This document shows positions 1 to 8,323 of a stretch of DNA of 64,000 nt, piece after piece. The notes beneath the pieces were generated by a model. It was given only the letters and a program-made list of their open reading frames with translations, made no database searches and was not told where the DNA came from. Numbering within the stretch: position 1 is the first letter of the stretch; every line of letters starts with the position of its first letter. Source of the DNA: an uncultured Bacteroides sp. (GTDB taxonomy: Bacteria > Bacteroidota > Bacteroidia > Bacteroidales > Bacteroidaceae); the NCBI RefSeq assembly GCF_905207245.1, contig NZ_CAJLKP010000023.1, positions 4,868 to 68,867 on the forward strand, given 5' to 3'. A program made the translations under genes and the position numbers.

Positions 1-435
1 CAGAAAAAGTTTATCCGTAACTTCTCTGCCGGAAACAAGCAGAAAATCGGTATCATCTCCGCTATGTTGCATCATCCTCAATTACTTATTCTGGACGAAC
101 CGTTCAACTTCCTTGATCCGAGTTCGCAGTCCATCATCAAGCACTTGCTGAAAAAATATAATGAAGAGCATCATGCCACGGTAATCATTTCAAGCCACAA
201 TCTGAACCATACGGTAGATGTATGTCCCCGTATTGCCCTGTTGGAGAACGGTGTGATTATCCGCGATATCCAGAATGAAAACAATTCGGCAGAGAAAGAG
301 CTTGAAGACTACTTCAATATCAGAGTAGAAGAAGAAATTGAAGAAGAACTGGCGGAAGCAGTGATCGAAGAAACACCTGATCCGGAGACAATCGTTGAAG
401 AAACAGTAGTTCAACCGGAAAAGAAAGAAGAATAG
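1..435 (+). CDS. ABC transporter ATP-binding protein (3' part only)
   Basis: The gene enters from the left edge, so only the last 144 codons are present, read in frame from base 1. The visible part is the second half of an ABC ATPase: a signature loop (FSAGNKQKIGI, a variant of LSGGQ), Walker B (LLILDEP), D-loop (FLDPSS) and switch histidine (SSHNLNH). Walker A lies outside the window. After the ATPase fold comes a Glu-rich tail of about 50 residues, longer than the family needs and possibly an interaction tail. The ATPase would energise a membrane exporter or importer whose permease should lie upstream. The next gene starts 2 bp after the stop, so the two are probably co-transcribed. The substrate cannot be inferred. 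Confidence 0.9.
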   Translation, partial: QKKFIRNFSAGNKQKIGIISAMLHHPQLLILDEPFNFLDPSSQSIIKHLLKKYNEEHHATVIISSHNLNHTVDVCPRIALLENGVIIRDIQNENNSAEKELEDYFNIRVEEEIEEELAEAVIEETPDPETIVEETVVQPEKKEE

Positions 436-437
436 GA

Positions 438-950
438 ATGAGAAAACACTTCTTATATATAGTTGCACTTGTCGGACTGGCATTTAGTTTAAGTTCTTGT
501 CGCAGCTCGGCGCCGCGCCTCGACTATAAGGCACTGGCTAAGGCGTCTGTCCGTTTGGGAGTAGATATAAATAAGGAAGATAACCATAAGCTGTACATCG
601 CCTCTGCGGAGTGGTTAGGTGTTCCCTACCGCGCAGGCGGTGACAGCAAACAGGGTACCGACTGTTCCGGTCTGGTATCACAACTCTATACAAGAGTATA
701 TAACATCCGTCTGGCCCGAAGTACTAACGACCAGCTTAAAGAAAGCAACAAAGTATCCCGCCGTAACCTGCGTGAGGGAGACCTGGTCTTTTTCACCAGC
801 CGTGCCTCCAAAAAGAAAGTGGCGCACGTGGGTATCTACCTCAAAAATGGAAAATTCATCCATGCCAGCACCAGCAAAGGAGTAATTGTCAGTGCTCTCA
901 ATGAAAAGTACTATACGCAATACTGGCTTTGTGGGGGAAGGGTAAAATGA
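438..950 (+). CDS. NlpC/P60 family cysteine peptidase, lipoprotein
   Basis: This 170-aa protein has a lipoprotein signal (LVGLAFSLSSC, lipid on Cys21) and an NlpC/P60 domain filling the rest. The catalytic set is visible: Cys76 in TDCSG, His130 in AHVGIYL and a third His142 in FIHAS. Members of this family cut D-gamma-glutamyl-meso-diaminopimelate bonds in peptidoglycan, so a cell-wall hydrolase or recycling role anchored in the envelope is likely. It starts 2 bp after the ABC ATPase gene and is followed 27 bp later by the TraB/GumN gene, so the three are probably one operon. The exact substrate bond is inferred from the family only. Confidence 0.92.
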   Translation: MRKHFLYIVALVGLAFSLSSCRSSAPRLDYKALAKASVRLGVDINKEDNHKLYIASAEWLGVPYRAGGDSKQGTDCSGLVSQLYTRVYNIRLARSTNDQLKESNKVSRRNLREGDLVFFTSRASKKKVAHVGIYLKNGKFIHASTSKGVIVSALNEKYYTQYWLCGGRVK

Positions 951-977
951 TAGTTTAAACTTCAAAAAGAAAAAAGA

Positions 978-1862
978 ATGAAAAAAATTTTAGGTATTCT
1001 CCTCTTTATCGGCATTGCGCTGAATGCCAACGCACAATTATTGTGGAAAATCTCTGGTAACGGTCAGGAAAAACCTTCCTACATTTTGGGTACACACCAT
1101 TTGGTACCATTAAGTATCAAAGATAGCATCGCCGGACTGCCACAAGCTATAGACGGAACTGCCCAAGTATATGGAGAAGTTGTCATGTCCGAAGCAATGT
1201 CTCCCGAATTCATGCAAACAATGCAACAGAGCATGATGATAGCAGGAGATACCACTCTTCAAGCTCTTTTCACTCCTGAACAGTATGAGGCAGTAGGCAA
1301 GGTAGTAAAAGAAAATATGATGGCTGACATTGCTATGCTGGCAAAATTGAAACCGGCCGCCATCACTCAACAGCTTACCGTGATATTGTGCATGAAACAT
1401 TTGGGCGGTTTCAATCCGCAAGAACAACTGGATACTTACTTCCAGCAACAAGCCATACAGAACGGTAAAAAAGTAGGTGGTTTAGAAACCCTTCAGTCCC
1501 AGATAAACGTACTCTTCAACAGCCAGACTTTGCAACGCCAAGCCAATTTACTCTATTGTCTCGTAAGCGACATTGACAAGGCTATGGACCAGACCAAACG
1601 TCTGAACGAAGCATATAAAGCCCAGAAACTGGATGATATGCTGAAGCTGATGGAAGAACGTGATGGTAACTCCTGTGATCCGCTACCGGGTGAGATGGAA
1701 GCTTTGTTAGACAACCGCAACAAAGCATGGATTGAGAAAATGCCGACTATCATGAAGGATGCTCCTACTCTATTTGTGGTTGGTGCCGGCCACCTGCCGG
1801 GAAATAATGGCGTATTAAACTTGTTGAAACAGGCAGGTTATAGCGTAGAACCTATGAAATAA
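978..1862 (+). CDS. TraB/GumN family protein, exported
   Basis: A 294-aa protein with a cleavable signal peptide (MKKILGILLFIGIALNANAQ). The remainder matches the TraB/PrgY/GumN fold: a GTHHL motif near residue 38 and a C-terminal VVGAGHLPG near residue 270 are the family's paired Gly/His motifs, followed by the usual LLKQAGYSV ending. The family includes plasmid-pheromone shutdown proteins and putative metalloproteases; in Bacteroides its function is not known. The start has an A-rich leader (aaagaaaaaagaATG). It is last in the short operon and is followed by a hairpin terminator. Confidence 0.88.
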   Translation: MKKILGILLFIGIALNANAQLLWKISGNGQEKPSYILGTHHLVPLSIKDSIAGLPQAIDGTAQVYGEVVMSEAMSPEFMQTMQQSMMIAGDTTLQALFTPEQYEAVGKVVKENMMADIAMLAKLKPAAITQQLTVILCMKHLGGFNPQEQLDTYFQQQAIQNGKKVGGLETLQSQINVLFNSQTLQRQANLLYCLVSDIDKAMDQTKRLNEAYKAQKLDDMLKLMEERDGNSCDPLPGEMEALLDNRNKAWIEKMPTIMKDAPTLFVVGAGHLPGNNGVLNLLKQAGYSVEPMK

Positions 1863-1918
1863 AAACTATAAATTCTCTCTTTACTAACATTTTATAAACA
1901 CGAAACAATGTAAGATAC

Positions 1919-1948
1919 CGGGTGATTGCAAGTGATTGCAGTCACCCG
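1919..1948 (+). terminator. Hairpin terminator after the TraB/GumN gene
   Basis: The arms cgggtga (1919-1925) and tcacccg (1942-1948) pair perfectly and are followed by atttta. It lies about 57 bp after the stop codon. The repeated attgca words in the loop could form a competing pairing. Confidence 0.65.
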
Positions 1949-2018
1949 ATTTTACATAAAAAAGGGTACATCAGGATTCATACCTAACATACCCTCGTTC
2001 ATCATTATATAAGTTTCA

Positions 2019-2114
2019 CTACATACCCATAGCATTGGCTCCCAAAACTCCTAACACAGCCGATGCCACAGCTATTACAATTTTCAAAATCTTATCCCAA
2101 ACCGTTTTTTTCAT
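2019..2114 (-). CDS. Smalltalk protein (31 aa)
   Basis: A very short reading frame encodes 31 residues beginning MKKTVWDKILKIVIAVASAV and ending with a Gly/Ala-rich stretch. A basic, Trp-containing head followed by one hydrophobic helix is the hallmark of the Bacteroides 'smalltalk' family, which typically sits right next to an HU-like DNA-binding gene, as here (HU gene upstream on the same strand). An alternative in-frame ATG at 2126 would add four residues. The function is unknown; a small membrane-associated peptide is inferred from the hydrophobic segment. Confidence 0.85.
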   Translation of the reverse strand: MKKTVWDKILKIVIAVASAVLGVLGANAMGM

Positions 2115-2149
2115 ATTCTTCAACATTTTAATAATGAACAGACTGCGCA

Positions 2150-2184
2150 GCCTTTAATTTTTAATTCTTTAATTTTTAATTTCT
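2150..2184 (-). repeat. A-rich duplicated leader between HU and smalltalk genes
   Basis: Read on the minus strand, this segment contains two copies of attaaaaattaaa separated by a few bases. A near-identical block occurs on the plus strand at about 28621-28652 just before another small gene. It probably acts as an A-rich translation leader. Confidence 0.5.
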
Positions 2185-2205
2185 GAAGCCTCCGGCTTCA
2201 AGACC

Positions 2206-2706
2206 CTATCCCAGTGGATCTTCGCCAAGTCCTCCTTCGCCACCGGAGTTTCCTCCTCCACCGTTACCCGAATCATCATTGCCAGTAGCATCTTTACCCG
2301 TCCACTTCTCGAATTCAACACCTTGCCATAGCGCACGGGTAGTACCCAGAGCTGCAGGACGTGTATATTCGGGAGTAAACATGAAATGCAAAGATGTCAC
2401 CTGATTCGGAGTTACATCTTTCTCATTATCCACTCCCTTTCCACGTGTTCGTGCCATCACAGTAAATGTTCCCAAACCATCCAGGCGGACAGTACGGCTA
2501 TTCAGTAATTGCAACCGCATCACCGACACCAAGTTTCTGATTACATTGTGCACATCACCCGGTGTTGCCGAGCACTTTTCAGCCACCATCTCACCCAACT
2601 GCTGCAAACTTACAGCCCGTCCCACTTTCTTCAAAGTCAGGTGCCATTGGTTCACACCATCTTTCGTTTTCAACTGCGATTGTCTCGCATAATACAATAA
2701 AGGCAT
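2206..2706 (-). CDS. HU-like DNA-binding protein (HU-HIG type)
   Basis: A 166-aa protein. Residues 1-120 form the HU/IHF-related fold seen in Bacteroidota: the MPLLYYARQSQ start, a helical region, and VRLDGLGTFTVMARTRGKG, which corresponds to the HU core before the DNA-binding arm. The C-terminal 35 residues are low-complexity Gly/Asn/Asp (GNGGGGNSGG), a disordered tail common in this group. It probably binds DNA non-specifically and shapes the nucleoid, though specific roles of these short HU variants are unknown. It precedes the smalltalk gene in the same transcription direction. The start is supported by conservation of the MPLLYYARQ opening in the family. Confidence 0.88.
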   Translation of the reverse strand: MPLLYYARQSQLKTKDGVNQWHLTLKKVGRAVSLQQLGEMVAEKCSATPGDVHNVIRNLVSVMRLQLLNSRTVRLDGLGTFTVMARTRGKGVDNEKDVTPNQVTSLHFMFTPEYTRPAALGTTRALWQGVEFEKWTGKDATGNDDSGNGGGGNSGGEGGLGEDPLG

Positions 2707-2867
2707 AATCTTTCTCCTTTTACTTTTAAATTCAACTTCATTTTATTTTTGCGTTGATCAACAGTGCAAAGGTGAAGATTATATCAGGGATAAACGAAGA
2801 AAGCAGGACTACAAACACTGTTATCTCAAATAAATCTATAAACTCCTACAAATCAAGCATATAAAAC

Positions 2868-2898
2868 AACGCTATCCAACTGATTTAGGGATAGCGTT
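2868..2898 (-). terminator. Hairpin terminator after the toxin/antitoxin pair
   Basis: Perfect 10-bp arms aacgctatcc (2868-2877) and ggatagcgtt (2889-2898) with an 11-nt loop lie just downstream of the toxin gene stop. The T-run is weak on the minus strand (gtttta) and better on the plus strand (attttt), so it may work both ways. Confidence 0.6.
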
Positions 2899-2919
2899 AT
2901 TTTTCCGGAACAATAAGTT

Positions 2920-3333
2920 CTAATATGATTTATGAAATTCTGTTGGTAATAGCACAGGAATACCCGAATACTTATAATCTTTAATATTCCTCGTTATTAT
3001 ACCTTCAACAGAAGTGTCTTGTAATGCAGAATAATACTGTATTGCATCTTCATAATCAGAGAATTCAGAATATAATGCTTTTTTTATTATCTCCGCATCA
3101 ACTGATAAAATAGAAACATATTCAGACAAATCACGTAAACTTGAAATAGCATTCTCTTTTCCTGCATACTTACGCAGAATATAATAAATAGTAGAATAAG
3201 ACAGAGCACAGATAGACAAATGCACCTCCCCTCTTCCTGCAGCATCAAAAAGCTCGCAAGCAGCATCAGCATATCCCTCGCGATCTGCCAACATATCAAT
3301 TACAACATTAGTATCTACAAAATAGTGCTTCAT
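2920..3333 (-). CDS. PIN-domain toxin (VapC-like ribonuclease)
   Basis: This 137-aa protein has the PIN nuclease layout: Asp7 in FVDTNVVID at the N terminus, an acidic residue in the RGEVHLS region, an Asp in DYEDAIQYYSA near residue 95, and ITRNIKDY near residue 116. These acidic residues bind the metal needed to cut RNA. It begins on the last base of the antitoxin stop (TGATG), a tight coupling typical of type II toxin-antitoxin operons. The RNA target is unknown (tRNA or rRNA in studied VapC toxins). Activity is inferred from the intact acidic set. Confidence 0.9.
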   Translation of the reverse strand: MKHYFVDTNVVIDMLADREGYADAACELFDAAGRGEVHLSICALSYSTIYYILRKYAGKENAISSLRDLSEYVSILSVDAEIIKKALYSEFSDYEDAIQYYSALQDTSVEGIITRNIKDYKYSGIPVLLPTEFHKSY

Positions 3334-3560
3334 CAGATTCTTTCTTCCAGTTCTTTTTTATAGTCAAAATCTTTAGGCAACTTTACAACTCCACGTAGTT
3401 TAGAAGAGACCGGAGTCGCTTTCCTTCTTGATTGAGTTTGCACCAATTTGCGCAACTGTCCCTCTAATATTTCAGACACAGTTCTTCCTTTACTTTTAGC
3501 ATATTGGTTAAGACTTTCTAATAGAGTATTATCTAATTCTATTATTAAATTCGTTGTCAT
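3333..3560 (-). CDS. Antitoxin partner of the PIN toxin (DUF6364-like)
   Basis: A 75-aa protein. Its N-terminal half (LIIELDNTLLESLNQYAKSK) looks like a short ribbon-helix-helix-type DNA-binding segment, and the C-terminal half (basic, ending DFDYKKELEERI) is the usual toxin-wrapping tail. Gene order antitoxin then toxin with a one-base overlap supports the pairing. It would neutralise the PIN nuclease and repress the shared promoter at 3582-3611. Family assignment is by resemblance to small DUF6364-type antitoxins, not by a search. Confidence 0.82.
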   Translation of the reverse strand: MTTNLIIELDNTLLESLNQYAKSKGRTVSEILEGQLRKLVQTQSRRKATPVSSKLRGVVKLPKDFDYKKELEERI

Positions 3561-3581
3561 ACTTCATTCTCCTTTCCAATA

Positions 3582-3611
3582 CAAAGATACCATTATTTAT
3601 TCAATCAACAA
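3582..3611 (-). promoter_or_regulatory. Promoter of the toxin/antitoxin operon
   Basis: On the minus strand, TTG (3611-3609), a 19-nt spacer and TATCTTTG (3589-3582) match the Bacteroides -33/-7 consensus TTTG...TAnnTTTG. The -7 box lies 21 bp before the antitoxin start. Confidence 0.65.
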
Positions 3612-3727
3612 GAAGATAAAAAGAAAGTTCTTTCAGAGTCGGTTAGCGTCCAATTTAGACATATCCCATACGGAAAACCGCATTTAAGCGGTTTCCGTAT
3701 AAAGTTTATTAAAATCTGGATTGTTTT

Positions 3728-5469
3728 TTAATATTTATTATTATTTAATCCGATAGTTATCGGCAGCAAATTCTCATAATCGGTACGACCGATCACTATC
3801 TGTTTGAAGAATTCCTTCAGATATTGCAGTACAGGTACGCCTTGCATCTTGCAGGTAGATATTATCGTATGGTATGCGGCTGATACACTTGCCATCTTTC
3901 CGCTTCCGAAGAATAGCGAGTTCTTACGTTCTCCGGCTAAAGGACGTATGAAACGTCATGCGTATATGCAAACAGTTGTGTCCAAAAAGCCTTCAGATAC
4001 CGGAGAGCCTTTTCCATTAGTTCACCCCGTGGAGGATGATCATCACTCAACAATGCGTCAAGTTTACTGCGCAGACGGATTATGATTTCTTTTGTCTTAA
4101 GATTGTTCCGACATGTCTTTATCTGTTCCGGGGAAAGCCGCCCATGCTCATATTCAGCCTCCAACACATAAAGTTCACCAATGCAATCAACGAAGAAAGC
4201 GGCATCAAGGTCACCACCTTGTTCCATGGCATATTTGAACTTTGCCCTTGCATGTGCCATGCAACAAACATGTTCGATGTCTGTCAGATTGTCATCAAGA
4301 TACATATATACGTTATATCCATCTGACTGTAACGCTTTTATTCCATGGTCACCGAGGATATGGCGTAATACGTCACGACCTCTGGAACCATCCTCATAGC
4401 AATATATGACAATCTTCTCTGTCTTGTTGACAAGATACCATATATACCTCCTGTAAGCGGATTTAACTTTCACCTTGCACCAGGTCTCATCACAATGGAT
4501 GACTGAATCTTTTTCAAGGCAACATTCTTTCAGGAAACCTATCAGTTTGTTAATATGAAATGAACCTTTCTCAAGCCAATTGGTCAGGGTCATGCGGCTT
4601 AGCCGCATATCCTCGTCAAGGATACGTGATATCTCTCTGTACAAAGGAGTGTCAAGAACATATTTGTTGAAAGCAAGATAAGCCATAAAGGTACTTGACG
4701 CATGAGTACCGGGTACGACATCCATTATTTCAGGTTCGCCATCAAGAGGAAAGTATCCGTCACGGATGATTCCCTCAACTGTCTTGTAGCGGATTACTTC
4801 ATAATCATGCTCTATTATACTGCTTACCTGCTCGTAAGAATACCGGCGCATACGTTTTATGATAATGGCACCTTCAGGCAATTTCGTTATATCACATTCA
4901 TGGCAGACGGATTTGTCGGCCGTCATGGTGCGGTATGCCTTACCTTGTCTGTACAGGCGGACTTCTTTCTCCTTCTTTTCCGGTTCCACATCAGACTTAT
5001 CAGAAGCTGACGATGTGTTTCCTAAAGATTCCCGTGTCCCGTCAAAATCATCCTTGTTTTTGGTATGGTCATCATCCTCTGTTTTCTTGGACTTACGTTG
5101 CTGACTCTTGCTGCCATAAGTATGCTTATTATTCAGTCGGATAACCTCTTCCAGAGAAGTTATCTTTTTAAGCAGATGCTCTATCAGGGAATCTTTGGCC
5201 TTGGCCCGCTTTTCTGATTCTGCGAGCATAGCTTTGAGGTCGGACATTTGCCTGTTCACATCAAGAAGCCCATCAAGCTTGGCCATGAGTTCCTCATTGC
5301 GCTTTTCATCGCGAAGGTGCATGGCCATAAGCTCACATAACAATTTTGATTTTTCGTCACTTGACATATCTGAATATGGATCCACCCAAGGTTCCGGAGA
5401 ATCATCCCTGGCCTTAAGCAGCTTTGATGAAGTTAATATTCTAGTGCGTTCTTCCTTGTCCATATTCAT
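3728..5469 (-). pseudogene. IS66 transposase (TnpC), inactivated by deletion and frameshift
   Basis: The main frame runs 5469-3937 (510 aa). It has an N-terminal coiled coil (about residues 70-130, ending YGSKSQQRKSKK), a middle region, and the first two catalytic Asp residues: HCDETW near 327 and LQSDGYN near 383. It ends abnormally after FAYTHD with VSYVL and a stop. A second frame continues at once with RFIRPLAGERKNSLFFGSGK and runs to a stop at 3728. In IS66 transposases these two pieces are joined by about 11 residues of the type GRY.iDN..AE, which hold the third catalytic Glu. That stretch is missing here, so the break is a deletion and not programmed frameshifting. Family comparison is from memory. 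Confidence 0.85.
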
Positions 5470-5530
5470 TGTCTGTCACACTATAAAGATACGAAAAAAC
5501 AATGATACTGACAAGAAAACACACGATTAT

Positions 5531-5865
5531 TTACCTAATATTCAGACCCTTAATTACAGGGATTTCCAATAATAACACAACATCTTCCCAATTGATTTTA
5601 TGCACGGGAAGGTTGTTTTCAAACTCGACATGCATAAACTTATAACCGGGAACAAAACGTTTCTCATACAGGCTGTAAGAACGTCTGTCGTAGCTGAACA
5701 GACGATAAGCCTATGGTCTTTGGACATCACTATAAACACGTCGCCAGCCTGAGGCTCACGGGCCAATTGCTGGTGTATGATAGACAATACACGCTCATAT
5801 TTGCAACGCATATCGTGAAAGCCACGCAAATAATAGAATTGATTCAGGCCGGTGATGCTTAACAT
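5531..5865 (-). pseudogene. IS66 TnpB (Orf2) accessory protein, frameshifted
   Basis: The frame starts at the ATG at 5865 (MLSITGLNQFYYLRG) and reads normally through GDVFIVMSKDHRL. Around 5701-5708 the frame shifts by one base. The next frame then gives the expected IS66 Orf2 continuation (RLFSYDRRSYSLYEKRFVPG) and ends at 5531. Restoring one base after the Leu codon would give a single product of about 111 residues, the normal length of the family. The role of this protein in IS66 transposition is accessory. Its start overlaps the end of tnpA by 7 bp, as usual in IS66. Confidence 0.82.
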
Positions 5866-6209
5866 AAAGCCTCCAACTTCTCTACTAAGCGTTTTAGACC
5901 ATCGTAGCTTAAATTTCGCTGTTGAATATGAATACCGTTGGTCATCCGAATATCCACCATGATGCGGGAAATACCTGATGATTGTGGAGAAGGGGCAACT
6001 TCGTTCTCCGAAGTACTCTCCGCGAGACTCGCAGGAGCACCTTCCACATGAACGGGAACTAACTTGTGACGCGTATCCTTGTACCATTTTTCAAACAGGT
6101 TATAAGGGAGCTTGTTTCTAAAGCAGAACTTCTGCATCGATTCGCCGGAAGGGGCGGCTTCAGCTTTGTAGCGAATAAAGAATCTTTCAAAATCTGAGTT
6201 GCTGTACAT
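5859..6209 (-). CDS. IS66 TnpA (Orf1) accessory protein
   Basis: 116 aa, start chosen at the ATG that gives MYSNSDFERFFIRYK, because the neighbouring IS66 fragment begins with the equivalent MYSSSDFEKLWFLYK; an upstream in-frame start at 6221 is possible. The N-terminal 50 residues form the helix-turn-helix-like region of IS66 Orf1, followed by a Ser/Pro-rich linker and a basic C-terminal domain (HIQQRNLSYDGLKRLVEKL). It is intact, but the two genes after it are broken, so it has no working partner in this copy. Orf1 proteins are needed for transposition and are thought to bind the element's ends. Confidence 0.85.
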   Translation of the reverse strand: MYSNSDFERFFIRYKAEAAPSGESMQKFCFRNKLPYNLFEKWYKDTRHKLVPVHVEGAPASLAESTSENEVAPSPQSSGISRIMVDIRMTNGIHIQQRNLSYDGLKRLVEKLEALC

Positions 6210-6256
6210 TAATTTATGCATTCATCAGCGAAGGTCATATATAGCTTTTTGGGACG

Positions 6257-6424
6257 CTAACTCTGGACCGGAACGATTTTCTTACGAGTCTTAACAAACC
6301 AAGCATTAAAGTCACGATAAGGAACACCTTGGGTTAGACAAAACGAATTGATCGAAACTCCTTGGGGATCACCCTCAGTCTTGTAGAGGAACCATAACTT
6401 TTCAAAATCACTGCTGCTGTACAT
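6257..6424 (-). pseudogene. Truncated IS66 TnpA of a second element
   Basis: A 55-aa frame starting MYSSSDFEKLWFLYKTEG is homologous to the first half of the intact TnpA next door. After IVPVQS it runs into the terminal repeat of the neighbouring IS66, where a TAG supplied by that repeat ends it. The rest of this gene is not found on the other side of the neighbouring element. Confidence 0.8.
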
Positions 6425-6501
6425 AAAACTACTTTTTTAAGTGTCCAGCAAAGGTAAAGACTAAATGGGAACAGATCAAGACGTCATTTTGGGACGCTTA
6501 C
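6262..6501 (-). mobile_element. End remnant of a second IS66 element
   Basis: The remnant consists of a terminal repeat (ggacgcttac at 6492-6501, read inward as gtaagcgtcc on the minus strand), about 70 bp of leader and the first 54 codons of tnpA. It abuts the right end of the larger IS66 copy. The other end of this element is absent from the window, so an adjacent deletion or recombination between elements removed it. Confidence 0.75.
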
Positions 6502-6572
6502 CAATGAGTGCTTACTCTTCAATAGCAATTGCTAAAAGTTCAAAAAAATAGAATAATCAAAAGAAAGAAATT

Positions 6573-7400
6573 CTAGGATTTATTCAAGAAAAATTTCTTA
6601 TATAAAAAAACACCAATCTTTGGTGAAATAAGATGCCCTGCCAATTGGAGTGCAATAACATATAGAAGGTCAGACAAGCCAGCATATCCGCTTTTATAAT
6701 TATTATAAATGACTCGTATAACAGCTTTTGAATCTGTCATTGATATTCTCCGTGAGAACTGGTCTTTATTGGACCTATATAACAAAAGAGGTTCGGGAAT
6801 ATTCATTGCATTCACATGATTTTGCACTATTTTAGTAAATAGAGCAAAATCCTCACCTCTTTGAGTCTCGTTATACCCACCATATTGGGCCACAATACTC
6901 TTTTTGTACATGACTGTTGGGTGATTAAAAGGATTGCGTCTCTTGCCAAATCTATAAATCTCTTCATAAGTAGATGGCATTTTTTTTCTTCCTTCAATTA
7001 CATTTTCATCATCAGAAAACAACAAAATGTCCGATCCTAAAATTCCAAGCTCAGGGTCTTTATTAAAAGCAGCTATCTGCTTTTCAAATCTGTTAGGCAG
7101 TGAAATATCATCAGCATCCATTCTGGCTACCAATTCATTTTTACATTTTGCCAATCCAAAATTAAGAGCCGCCCCAAGGCCTTTATTAGCTTCATAACCA
7201 CAGACATGAATGAAGTTATACTTAGATGAATATTCATCAAGGATAGCTTCAAGTTCTTTTGTTAGTGGGCCATCTTTGACTATGACAAAATCATCTGTAA
7301 CAAACCTTTGCGATATAATACTATCTATACTCCTTCTAAAATAATGAGGATTTTCTTTATTATAAACTGAACTTAAAACGCTATATTGGCTGTAACTCAT
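6573..7400 (-). CDS. Glycosyltransferase family 2
   Basis: A 275-aa GT-A-fold enzyme. The N terminus has the nucleotide-sugar binding strand (SVLSSVYNKENPHYFRRSID), and the metal-binding DXD motif is ARMDADDISLPNR near residue 95. The middle HPTVMYKK and GEDFALFTK (ED acid region) motifs fit an inverting transferase. It has no long membrane segment apart from a hydrophobic C-terminal stretch. It would add one sugar to the capsule repeat unit on the cytoplasmic face. It is the last gene of the operon, and its start overlaps the transketolase gene by 4 bp. Donor and acceptor are unknown. Confidence 0.9.
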   Translation of the reverse strand: MSYSQYSVLSSVYNKENPHYFRRSIDSIISQRFVTDDFVIVKDGPLTKELEAILDEYSSKYNFIHVCGYEANKGLGAALNFGLAKCKNELVARMDADDISLPNRFEKQIAAFNKDPELGILGSDILLFSDDENVIEGRKKMPSTYEEIYRFGKRRNPFNHPTVMYKKSIVAQYGGYNETQRGEDFALFTKIVQNHVNAMNIPEPLLLYRSNKDQFSRRISMTDSKAVIRVIYNNYKSGYAGLSDLLYVIALQLAGHLISPKIGVFLYKKFFLNKS

Positions 7401-8314
7401 AAGTTATTGTTTATCTTTTCTACAATACCCTTGGCATCAATACCATACTGACCTCTCAGATACTTCTGATCACCAACTCTTACCGAGTATTCATCATTCA
7501 AACCCGTGCGAAGCAATGTGGCTTTTTTTTCCTTCATTTCAGCCATTACCTCAGCAACAGCTGATCCAAAACCACCAATGATATTGTGCTCCTCACATGT
7601 TACAATCAATTCGAAACTCTTTGCAACCTGCTCGACAGTTTCCTTATCAATAGGCTTTACTGTTGGAAATGTATAAACAGCAGGATTGATAGTCTTGTCA
7701 TTCAGCATTTCCTTTGCAGCTGTTACCTCCTCAAAGATAGCACCAGTAGAGAAAATAGCAACCTTCGCGCCATCGCACACCTTGATAGCTTTACCAATCT
7801 GAAAATTATCAATCTTATCATGAATACGTTTCTCTCCTCCTCTACCTAAGCGAAGGTAAGCAGTTCCCTGGTATTTAACTAATGCCTTAGTACATTCCTC
7901 AGCCTCAATAAGATCCGCAGGAGCAAGTACAACTATATTTGGTAGTGCACGAAGAATCGCAAGATCCTCAGTTGCCTGATGGCTCATACCAAGAGCACCA
8001 TAAACGAAGCCACCACCAATACAAACAATTTTCACATTAACATTGTGGTAAGCGCAATCATTACGAATCTGTTCTAGACAACGAAGTGTTGGAAAGTTAC
8101 CAATACTGTATGTAAATACGTTTTTGCCCGTTAGTGCCATACCAGCAGCCACACTAGTCATATTCTGCTCTGCAATACCGGCATTGGTAAACTGATCTGG
8201 ACATTGCTCCCAGAAAGGTTTCAAAACTCCAAATCCGAGGTCACCAGTTACGAGTTCTATATCCTTATCTTCTTTGGCAAAAGCTACCAAAGTTCTCACA
8301 AATGTATCTCTCAT
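7397..8314 (-). CDS. Transketolase-like protein, C-terminal subunit
   Basis: 305 aa, matching the pyrimidine-binding and C-terminal domains of transketolase. The catalytic Glu for thiamine diphosphate lies in FTNAGIAEQNMTSVAAGMAL (about residues 41-60). The later CEEHNIIGGFGSAV region is the typical C-terminal domain. Together with the N-terminal subunit encoded just upstream (9-bp gap) it forms a split transketolase. Such pairs inside sugar operons usually make or modify a specific sugar, not central-carbon intermediates. It probably transfers a two-carbon unit during synthesis of a capsule sugar; the actual substrate is not known. Confidence 0.9.
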   Translation of the reverse strand: MRDTFVRTLVAFAKEDKDIELVTGDLGFGVLKPFWEQCPDQFTNAGIAEQNMTSVAAGMALTGKNVFTYSIGNFPTLRCLEQIRNDCAYHNVNVKIVCIGGGFVYGALGMSHQATEDLAILRALPNIVVLAPADLIEAEECTKALVKYQGTAYLRLGRGGEKRIHDKIDNFQIGKAIKVCDGAKVAIFSTGAIFEEVTAAKEMLNDKTINPAVYTFPTVKPIDKETVEQVAKSFELIVTCEEHNIIGGFGSAVAEVMAEMKEKKATLLRTGLNDEYSVRVGDQKYLRGQYGIDAKGIVEKINNNL

Positions 8315-8323
8315 TTCTTTATT

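Larger units (their letters stand above)
3642..6261 (-). mobile_element. IS66-family insertion sequence, decayed
   Basis: Terminal inverted repeats begin gttagcgtcc on the left (3642-3651) and end ggacgctaac on the right (6252-6261). Inside, on the minus strand, are the three IS66 genes in standard order: tnpA, tnpB (frameshifted) and tnpC (transposase, internally deleted). The 8 bp next to each end (cagagtcg and tctggacc) are not a target duplication, so the copy was rearranged after insertion. Both breaks make it immobile by itself. Confidence 0.88.

Noticed and set aside
3937..5469. Programmed ribosomal frameshifting in the IS66 transposase.
   Set aside because: Coding sequence is missing at the junction, including the expected catalytic Glu segment, and no slippery heptamer is present. 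A deletion explains it better.
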